This document shows positions 5,368 through 10,167 of a DNA stretch of 10,167 nucleotides, piece by piece. The notes beneath the pieces are model-generated. The model saw only the letters and a program-made list of their open reading frames with translations. It was not told the DNA's origin and did not search any database. The first letter of the stretch is position 1, and the number at the start of each line of letters is the position of its first letter. A program made the position numbers and the translations under genes. The stretch comes from Thiodiazotropha sp050305975 (GTDB taxonomy: Bacteria; Pseudomonadota; Gammaproteobacteria; Chromatiales; Chromatiaceae): the NCBI GenBank assembly GCA_050305975.1, contig JBNLGI010000191.1:1-10167 (forward strand). Direction: 5' to 3'.

Positions 5368-6297
5368 CTACTGCATGAGGCAGTCGTGCAGGCGCCGGCA
5401 GAGACTCTCAGCGCGGTTGTCGGCGTGACTCTCCATGTACATGGCAAAGTGGATGCGGTCGGCGTCGATCGGTGCGTTTGCCTGCAGCTTTTGATAGACG
5501 TCGTCCGGCAGGTGCTCGAACCAGTGCGCGACGAAACGTTCACGTCCGCCCTCCTGTTCACAGCGATCACCGTGAACGATCTGATGCAGCAGGTTGCGGT
5601 TGATGCGGGGGTGCTCGGGGTTCGTCCACATGGCGATCTGCCCATTGTCGGCGCAGAAGATACGGTTGCAGTCACTGAAGCAGCCCTGGCTCAGGGCCCG
5701 GGTGCGCATCAGGGAGAGGCGGTTCAACGGATATCCGGGAAAATAGCCGTTGAGGGCGTCTAAAGTCGATTCCGGCAGCGGTTTCGGCGGTCCGACCAGG
5801 CGCGACTCGAGATGACTGACCAGCAGATCGTATTGAGCCAGCAGTTGATCCCGGGACATTCCGCGCAGGTTGGCGATCTGAAGATGCGGCTGCTCGTTAC
5901 GGCTGTCGCGGCAGGCGCTGATACGGTAGCCCGAGTCATCCGAGAAATCGGCGAGGGCCTCGAACCCATGCGGGCAATCACCCCTGGAAATGAAGCAGGG
6001 CTGGCGCTGGTCACGGCGATATTCGTCACACACCTCGACCGCCTGCTGGCGCAGCGTGTGGCGCCTGGCGAGGCTGGAAGCGCAGGCACACAGGGGTGGA
6101 TTTCCGTTGGCCTCTTCGAACCGCTTCAGGGTCTCCTGTCCCGGGTTGCAGGGACAGGGCTGCAGATGACAGGGCGTGGCCGCGCCGGCCTGCTGAGATT
6201 GACAGTAGGCGATGGCGTCCTGAAGTGAATCGGCAAGCAGTGGGGATGGTGACAGCAGGAAGGTCAACACCCAGGTCGTTATACGCCAGTAATCCAT
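5368..6297 (-). CDS. Secreted cysteine-rich protein with degenerate zincin-like HQxxH motif
   Basis: No named family is recognised. The 309-residue protein begins with a signal peptide (residues 1-22, cleavage probably after LLA), so it is exported. It contains 16 cysteines, eleven after position 42 and before 211 plus others towards the ends, suggesting many disulfides in the periplasm. Residues about 205-300 resemble the pattern of putative zinc peptidases in which an alkaline surface strand is followed by a helix with HELVH and a later Glu-rich helix: here NRIFCADNGQIAMW, then LLHQIVH (His238, His242) and MESHADNRAE (Glu289). The catalytic Glu of HExxH is Gln239, so it may be inactive or mis-assigned (inference). 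The Shine-Dalgarno is weak; a candidate promoter lies at 6392-6419. It is on the same strand as the CPXCG gene but 210 bp away. The real function is unknown. Confidence 0.8.
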   Translation of the reverse strand: MDYWRITTWVLTFLLSPSPLLADSLQDAIAYCQSQQAGAATPCHLQPCPCNPGQETLKRFEEANGNPPLCACASSLARRHTLRQQAVEVCDEYRRDQRQPCFISRGDCPHGFEALADFSDDSGYRISACRDSRNEQPHLQIANLRGMSRDQLLAQYDLLVSHLESRLVGPPKPLPESTLDALNGYFPGYPLNRLSLMRTRALSQGCFSDCNRIFCADNGQIAMWTNPEHPRINRNLLHQIVHGDRCEQEGGRERFVAHWFEHLPDDVYQKLQANAPIDADRIHFAMYMESHADNRAESLCRRLHDCLMQ

Positions 6298-6604
6298 GGT
6301 TGAGGTCGAATGTCTTTGCGACAGTTATGGTTGTCTTCAGCCGAATGCACTGCTGCTGTTGCCTTCCCTGTTGCCGGCAGCTTCATCCCAAATTCTAGAC
6401 GAGTTCTCTGGTTCTGAAAGCTAAGCCACTCTGAACTGCTCCGGATCGAGTGTGTGACGGGATGAAAGGCTTGGGTTGAAGGCGAGAAGCATAGGCAACA
6501 ACCGGTAATCGGAAAGCTTTTCGCTGCAGCGATGAAGTATTGCAAAGGGTGTGCGCCGATTCGCCATCAATCAGGGTTTCGTGAATCCCGCCGGGTGACG
6601 AGGA
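6298..6604. other. 307-bp stretch without a convincing gene
   Basis: This stretch lies between the start of the Cys-rich gene and the end of the HAD gene, both on the minus strand. A minus-strand 88-codon frame (6279-6545) overlaps the Cys-rich gene's start but has no recognisable domain and implausible composition. The stretch is less GC-rich than its neighbours and holds one candidate promoter (6392-6419). I see no RNA gene, clear terminator or repeat in it. Confidence 0.5.
6392..6419 (-). promoter_or_regulatory. Candidate sigma-70 promoter of the Cys-rich secreted protein gene
   Basis: On the minus strand TTTCAG (6414-6419) is followed after 16 bp by TAGAAT (6392-6397), which matches the -10 consensus at five of six bases; the -35 is weak. 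The start site would be near 6385, giving a leader of about 88 nt. Confidence 0.3.
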
Positions 6605-7393
6605 TCAGCTAGCGAAGGCGGTGCGCCACCAGTCCGGGAGGTCGGCGATAGAGTCAAGCAGCGCGTCGGGCACGATGTCACCCCCTAGATCCGAAGGCTG
6701 GAACTTGCCGGTACTGACCAGGATGGCGCGCAGACCGGCAGCTTGCGCGGCGGCCACATCGCCGCGGATGTCATCGCCGATCATCACGCTCTCCTGTGCC
6801 GTGCAGCCGATCATGTCCAGGGCGCTCTGGAAAAAGGCCGCTGCAGGCTTGCCCAGCACCAGCGCTTCGACGCCACTGGCATGTTCCAGGGCCTTGACGA
6901 AGGGCGCCACATCGAGGCGCAGGCCGTCGGGTGCCCGCCAGTAGCGGGTCATGCCAAGGGCGATCAGACGAGGTGCCGGTCGTTGCATCAGCAGGCGGAA
7001 GGCCTGGTTGAGGGTGGTGAAATCCCAGGCCTGCCCCAGGTCGCCGATGATCACGGCAGAGACAGGGGCTTCGCTGTCGCGGTCCGCCAGGGCGAGGCGG
7101 CTGAACTCGGTCTCGGTCGCCGGGGGCACAAACAGGGCGACAGGACCCTCCAGGTTGTGTTCGATCCAACGGCGGGCGGCAACCGGTGGTGTGAGGATGT
7201 CGGCGCTGTCGGCGACCAGGCCCAGTGCAGCCAGTTTTTCGACCAGGGCATGCCGGGGTTTCGAGGTGGTGTTGGTGAGAAAACAGCGTGGAATCCGCTG
7301 TTGGCAGACCCAGTCGAGTACTTCGGCTCCGCCGGGAATGGCTTCGCCGCCTACGTAGAATACACCGTCAAGGTCGAACAGAATGCCGGGCAT
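6605..7393 (-). CDS. HAD-superfamily phosphatase, subclass IIA, LHPP-like (TIGR01458 type)
   Basis: This 262-residue cytoplasmic phosphatase resembles the LHPP-like HAD-IIA group, whose animal members hydrolyse pyrophosphate, phospholysine and phosphohistidine (family knowledge). All four HAD motifs are present: DLDGV with nucleophile Asp7 and acid/base Asp9, Thr40 in LTNTTS, Lys182 in LGKPAAAFF, and the metal-binding pair Asp207-Asp208 in MIGDDIRGD. A C2-type cap lies between motifs II and III. ATG 7393 is the only usable start because an in-frame stop lies ten codons upstream; the Shine-Dalgarno is poor. It is the last gene of the probable ppk2-lipoprotein-HAD operon, 49 bp after the lipoprotein gene. 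A weak internal promoter may exist (GAGACA 7448-7453, 16 bp, TATACT 7426-7431, minus strand). The natural substrate is not known. Confidence 0.9.
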   Translation of the reverse strand: MPGILFDLDGVFYVGGEAIPGGAEVLDWVCQQRIPRCFLTNTTSKPRHALVEKLAALGLVADSADILTPPVAARRWIEHNLEGPVALFVPPATETEFSRLALADRDSEAPVSAVIIGDLGQAWDFTTLNQAFRLLMQRPAPRLIALGMTRYWRAPDGLRLDVAPFVKALEHASGVEALVLGKPAAAFFQSALDMIGCTAQESVMIGDDIRGDVAAAQAAGLRAILVSTGKFQPSDLGGDIVPDALLDSIADLPDWWRTAFAS

Positions 7394-7412
7394 GCCGCCG
7401 CTGCTGATGCTT

Positions 7413-7436
7413 TTGCCTGCCTCTCAGTATAGGCAA
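7413..7436. other. Small hairpin in the lipoprotein-HAD gap
   Basis: TTGCCT (7413-7418) pairs perfectly with AGGCAA (7431-7436) around a 12-nt loop, in the 49-bp gap upstream of the HAD gene. No T-tract follows. It could modulate the HAD part of the operon transcript, or coincide with the weak internal promoter whose -10 lies in the loop. Confidence 0.25.
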
Positions 7437-7442
7437 GCGGGG

Positions 7443-7769
7443 TCAGTTGTCTCCGGTCTCGGTTACGAGCGTCACATAGATCGCCTTGGGTTGGCTCGCG
7501 AATACGGCCGCGACGGCCTCGCGGGCGATGGTCTGCAGGGTTTCGACGCGCTCGTTGGCCACCTCCGCGGCGCTCAGGACCAGGGTCACCTGCGTCAGCT
7601 CGGCATTGTGAATATTCCAGCCGATATCGGCATGCCAGCCGTACTTCTCCTTGATGTAGCTCTGCATGCGCGACTGCTTTTCGCCCATGTGGCTGAAGTC
7701 CTCGATGGCGTCGCAGCCGCTGAGCAGCAGCACCAGCACAACCGGCAACAGGAGCGTGAGCGTTCTCAT
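7443..7769 (-). CDS. Small putative lipoprotein
   Basis: The 108-residue protein starts with a lipoprotein signal peptide: MRTLTLLLPVVLVLLLSGC, with lipobox LSGC and Cys19. The residue after the cysteine is Asp20; in the enterobacterial Lol rule, Asp at that position keeps a lipoprotein in the inner membrane (applied here by inference). The mature part is about 90 residues, with an early helix (QSRMQSYIKEKYGWHAD), a beta-like centre and a helix around AEVANERVETLQTIAREAV. No known domain is recognised; the alternating pattern is somewhat like small secreted alpha/beta folds. It follows the polyphosphate kinase gene by 8 bp, so the two are probably co-transcribed and perhaps translationally coupled; no strong Shine-Dalgarno is visible. 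Confidence 0.82.
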   Translation of the reverse strand: MRTLTLLLPVVLVLLLSGCDAIEDFSHMGEKQSRMQSYIKEKYGWHADIGWNIHNAELTQVTLVLSAAEVANERVETLQTIAREAVAAVFASQPKAIYVTLVTETGDN

Positions 7770-7777
7770 GGGTATTT

Positions 7778-8665
7778 CTAGGTGTCTGAGGGGGCATCGT
7801 GTTTGAGCCGCTGGCGCATGGCGACGAAGTTGTCGACGGCCTCGGCATCGATTTCGGGATAGCGGGGGTCCATGCGCTCCAGGGTCTTACGGATCAGCTT
7901 GGCCACCTGCCAGCGCATGAAGGGCTTGTTGTCGGCGGGTATGGCGTACCAGGGGGCCCAGGGGCGTGAGGTCTCCGCCAGGGCCTCGCGGTAGGCGTAC
8001 ATGTAGGCGCCCCAGTGCTGCCGCTCTTCCACGTCGCGTAGGGAGAACTTCCAGTGCTTTTCCGGCTCTTCGAGACGGGAGAGGAAGCGATCGCGCTGGG
8101 CTTCCGGGCTGACGTTGAGCCAGAACTTCATGATCACGGTACCGTTGTCGGCGAGATGCTTCTCGTGCTGACGAATGGCCTCGAAGCGCTGATGCCAGAG
8201 GTCATCCAGATTGTCCGGGATGTCGATGCGCTGGGACTGGAGGAACTCGGGATGGACCCGGACCACCAGGGTCTCTTCGTAGTAGCTGCGATTGAAGATA
8301 CCGATACGACCCCGTTCCGGCAGGCGGCACGCGGTGCGCCACAGGAAGTCGTGGTCGAGCTCTTCGCGGGTGGGTTGTTTGAAGGCATGCACCTGGCAGC
8401 CGCTCGGATCGACGCCTTTCATCACCGCGCGGATGGTGCTGTCCTTGCCGGCGGCATCCATGGCCTGAAAGATCAGCAGGAGGGAGCGACGGTCCTCGGC
8501 GTAGAGACGACGCTGCAGTTCGTCCAGGCGCTTGCTCTCCTCGGCCAGTGCGGCCTTGCAGGCCTTCTTGCCTGGCGCATCCTCTGGGGGGTGAGTGGCG
8601 ATGGAAGCGGGCAGATGCTCGCGTTCGAAGGGAACCAGGTAAGGACCGGAGATGGGGGTGAGCAT
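7778..8665 (-). CDS. ppk2: Polyphosphate kinase 2 family protein (class III-like)
   Basis: PPK2 transfers phosphate between inorganic polyphosphate and nucleotides in the cytoplasm. ATG 8665 gives 295 residues; an upstream in-frame GTG (8716) lies inside a strong hairpin and is rejected. Walker A is FQAMDAAGKDS (Lys74, with Asp70 and Asp75) and Walker B is IGIFNRSYYEE (121-131), followed by VVRVHPEF. A lid segment lies at about 199-218 with EKHWKFS. The FNRSYYEE form, rather than the FDRSWYNR form of class I enzymes, matches the group containing class III PPK2 (TIGR03709), members of which can make ATP from AMP and ADP. Class assignment is from memory of those motifs. It heads a probable operon with the lipoprotein (8 bp) and the HAD phosphatase, downstream of sucCD. 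CATAAT (8702-8707, minus strand) could be a -10, but no good -35 is seen. Confidence 0.94.
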   Translation of the reverse strand: MLTPISGPYLVPFEREHLPASIATHPPEDAPGKKACKAALAEESKRLDELQRRLYAEDRRSLLLIFQAMDAAGKDSTIRAVMKGVDPSGCQVHAFKQPTREELDHDFLWRTACRLPERGRIGIFNRSYYEETLVVRVHPEFLQSQRIDIPDNLDDLWHQRFEAIRQHEKHLADNGTVIMKFWLNVSPEAQRDRFLSRLEEPEKHWKFSLRDVEERQHWGAYMYAYREALAETSRPWAPWYAIPADNKPFMRWQVAKLIRKTLERMDPRYPEIDAEAVDNFVAMRQRLKHDAPSDT

Positions 8666-8707
8666 GATCCGTTTCCGTCTGGATGGTTGCGTGAGGTGTC
8701 GATTATG

Positions 8708-8742
8708 CCACGCCACGCTCCTGCTTGGGGAGCGTGGCGTGG
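8708..8742 (-). terminator. Perfect 14-bp-stem hairpin between sucD and ppk2
   Basis: CCACGCCACGCTCC (8708-8721) is the exact reverse complement of GGAGCGTGGCGTGG (8729-8742), with a 7-nt loop. It lies 16 bp past the sucD stop codon and 42 bp before the ppk2 start. This is by far the strongest hairpin in the window. The sequence after it in the sucCD direction is GCATAATCG, without a T-tract, so termination would be T-independent, factor-aided, or partial. A processing or stabilising 3' hairpin is an alternative. Confidence 0.65.
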
Positions 8743-8758
8743 ATTGAGGCCATGCGCC

Positions 8759-9628
8759 TCAGGCCAGCAGCTCGGCCATGCGGCTGCCCATCTCCGCCGG
8801 TGAGCGCACCACATGGGCGCCGGCGGCCTCCAGGGCCTGGAACTTGGCTTCGGCGGTGCCTTTGCCACCGCTGATAATGGCCCCCGCATGGCCCATGCGC
8901 TTGCCGGGCGGAGCGGTGACGCCGGCGATATAGGCCACCACCGGTTTTTTCACATGGGCCTGAATGTAGTCTGCCGCCGCCTCCTCCGCGGAGCCGCCGA
9001 TCTCGCCCACCATGATGATGCCATCGGTTTGCTCGTCCTCCTCGAACATCTTCAGGCAGTCGATGAAGCTGGTGCCGTTGATCGGATCGCCGCCGAGGCC
9101 GACACAGGTGCTCTGGCCGAGGCCGGCCAGGGTGGTCTGGTGCACCGCCTCGTAGGTCAGGGTGCCGGAGCGGGACATGACACCGACCCGTCCGGGCTGG
9201 TGAATGGAACCGGGCATGATGCCGATCTTACAGGCACCGGGGGTGATGACGCCCGGGCAGTTGGGGCCAATGAGGCGGGCGTCGTAGGACTTCAGCGCCT
9301 CTTTGACCTTCAGCATGTCGAGGATCGGAATGCCCTCGGTGATGCAGGCGATCACCCGGATGCCGGCGTCGGCTGCCTCGATGATGGCGTCGGCGGCGAA
9401 GGGGGGCGGCACGTAGATCATGCTGGCGTCGGCGCCGGTCTCGGCCACCGCGTCGTGCACGGTGTCGAAGACGGGGCGATCGAGATGGGTGGAGCCCCCC
9501 TTGCCGGGGGTGACGCCGCCTACCAGCTGGGTGCCGTAGGCGATGGCCTGTTCGGAGTGGAAGGTGCCCTGCTTGCCGGTGAAGCCCTGGCAGATGACTC
9601 GGGTGTTCTTGTCGACGAGAATGCTCAT
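8759..9628 (-). CDS. sucD: Succinyl-CoA ligase (ADP/GDP-forming), alpha subunit
   Basis: SucD with SucC interconverts succinyl-CoA and succinate with nucleotide phosphorylation in the TCA cycle. The 289-residue length matches the family. Visible landmarks are the CoA-binding N-terminus with GFTGKQGTFH (15-24), the GGVTPGKGG loop (37-45), GPNCPGVI (121-128), GEIGGSAEE (208-216) and the phosphorylated histidine His247 in GHAGAI. ATG 9628 has AAGGA upstream at a rather long 12-nt spacing. It follows sucC by 30 bp as an operon. The strong hairpin at 8708-8742 probably marks the end of the sucCD transcript or attenuates into ppk2. Confidence 0.98.
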   Translation of the reverse strand: MSILVDKNTRVICQGFTGKQGTFHSEQAIAYGTQLVGGVTPGKGGSTHLDRPVFDTVHDAVAETGADASMIYVPPPFAADAIIEAADAGIRVIACITEGIPILDMLKVKEALKSYDARLIGPNCPGVITPGACKIGIMPGSIHQPGRVGVMSRSGTLTYEAVHQTTLAGLGQSTCVGLGGDPINGTSFIDCLKMFEEDEQTDGIIMVGEIGGSAEEAAADYIQAHVKKPVVAYIAGVTAPPGKRMGHAGAIISGGKGTAEAKFQALEAAGAHVVRSPAEMGSRMAELLA

Positions 9629-9658
9629 TATTGATCGTAATCCTTGTGCTAGTCCGGC

Positions 9659-10167
9659 TCAGGCCGCTGCGGCGACCGCTTTCTGGGCGGCTTCGGTGAA
9701 GCCCTGGGCGGTGATGAAGTCGAGACCGCTCTCGGCCAGCATCTTCAGCCCCTGCTCCGCGTTGGTGCCTTCGAGTCGCACCACCACGGGGACCTGCACG
9801 CCCACGTTCTTCGCTGCGGTGATGACGCCTTCGGCGATCAGGTCGCAGCGCACGATGCCGCCGAAGATGTTGACGAGGATCGCCTCGACACTGTCGTTCG
9901 ACAGGACCAGCTTGAAGGCTGCCGCCACTTTCTCGGCCGTTGCGCCACCGCCGACGTCGAGGAAGTTCGCCGGGTCGCCGCCATGCAGCTTGATCAGGTC
10001 CATGGTCGCCATCGCGAGGCCGGCACCGTTCACCATGCACGCGATGTTGCCGTCGAGCGAGACGTAGTTGAGATCGTGCTCGGCCACCTTGCGCTCGGCC
10101 TCGTCTTCCTGCGACTTGTCACGCAGTTCCGCGATCTTCGGCTGGCGGAACAGCGCGCTGCCGTCGA
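9659..10167 (-). CDS. sucC: Succinyl-CoA ligase, beta subunit, C-terminal part (5' end outside window)
   Basis: The frame runs open to the window edge; about 169 residues of the beta subunit are visible. The ALFRQPKIAELRD stretch, then LNYVSLDGNIACMVNGAGLAM, GGDPANFLDVGG and ILVNIFGGIVRCD are characteristic of the SucC region near the nucleotide and subunit interface, and VVVRLEGTNAEQG follows. The C-terminus ends in an alanine run, GFTEAAQKAVAAAA. It is the first gene of sucCD, 30 bp ahead of sucD, and catalyses the nucleotide-binding half of the reaction. The nucleotide-grasp domain is outside the window, so ADP or GDP preference cannot be judged. Confidence 0.97.
   Translation of the reverse strand, partial: DGSALFRQPKIAELRDKSQEDEAERKVAEHDLNYVSLDGNIACMVNGAGLAMATMDLIKLHGGDPANFLDVGGGATAEKVAAAFKLVLSNDSVEAILVNIFGGIVRCDLIAEGVITAAKNVGVQVPVVVRLEGTNAEQGLKMLAESGLDFITAQGFTEAAQKAVAAAA

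Noticed and set aside
6279..6545. 88-codon minus-strand frame in the 307-bp gap
   Set aside because: It overlaps the Cys-rich gene's start, contains the candidate promoter, and has no domain, transmembrane segment or good ribosome binding site.
8666..8716. Upstream GTG start for ppk2 adding 17 residues
   Set aside because: The GTG lies inside the 14-bp hairpin stem, the added residues are basic and unlike the family's N-terminus, and ATG 8665 begins the expected sequence.
8054..8803. 249-codon plus-strand frame
   Set aside because: It is antisense to ppk2 and runs through the hairpin into sucD; it is a shadow of certain genes.
8813..9634. 273-codon plus-strand frame
   Set aside because: It is fully antisense to sucD, which is certain; Gly/Asp/His-rich composition is typical of a high-GC shadow frame.

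Overview
The window is a GC-rich bacterial chromosome segment, most likely from a gammaproteobacterium, perhaps a Chromatiales-like sulfur oxidiser or relative. That placement is an inference from protein style: the SucC/SucD sequences, a CPXCG zinc-ribbon protein, a CZB-type soluble chemoreceptor and a 6-phosphofructokinase of the mixed ATP/PPi group. No RNA gene, insertion sequence, phage gene or CRISPR array is visible. Nearly all DNA is accounted for by eleven confident genes, two of them cut by the window edges, plus one doubtful small ORF.

Left part (1-2737): the 3' end of a 6-phosphofructokinase gene (+) converges on a gene (-) for a membrane-anchored coiled-coil protein with a histone-H1-like tail. 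A 202-bp divergent regulatory region follows. It holds a direct repeat and a well-formed sigma-28 (FliA) promoter that drives a cytoplasmic chemoreceptor with a C-terminal zinc-binding CZB domain.

Middle part (2745-6604): an exported TlpA/thioredoxin-like protein with an extra N-terminal hydrolase-like domain (-) ends 7 bp from the chemoreceptor stop codon. It is divergent from an exported dienelactone hydrolase-family protein (+), and their shared 142-bp promoter region carries a perfect 10-bp inverted repeat. Next come a small CPXCG zinc-ribbon protein (-) and a secreted, 16-cysteine protein (-) with a degenerate zincin-like HQxxH motif. A 307-bp stretch without a convincing gene follows.

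Right part (6605-10167, all -): a probable operon reads ppk2 (class III-like polyphosphate kinase 2), then a small lipoprotein, then an LHPP-like HAD phosphatase. Upstream lies sucCD, the TCA-cycle succinyl-CoA ligase, with sucC cut by the window edge. A perfect 14-bp-stem hairpin separates sucD from ppk2.

The genes do not form one obvious machine. Recurring themes are phosphoanhydride and energy metabolism (phosphofructokinase, PPK2, LHPP-like HAD, SucCD), cell-envelope thiol and cysteine chemistry (TlpA fusion, Cys-rich secreted protein, CPXCG protein) and zinc or redox-responsive chemotaxis. The most novel-looking items are the H1-tailed heptad-repeat membrane protein, the hydrolase-like/TlpA fusion, and the Cys-rich HQxxH protein.
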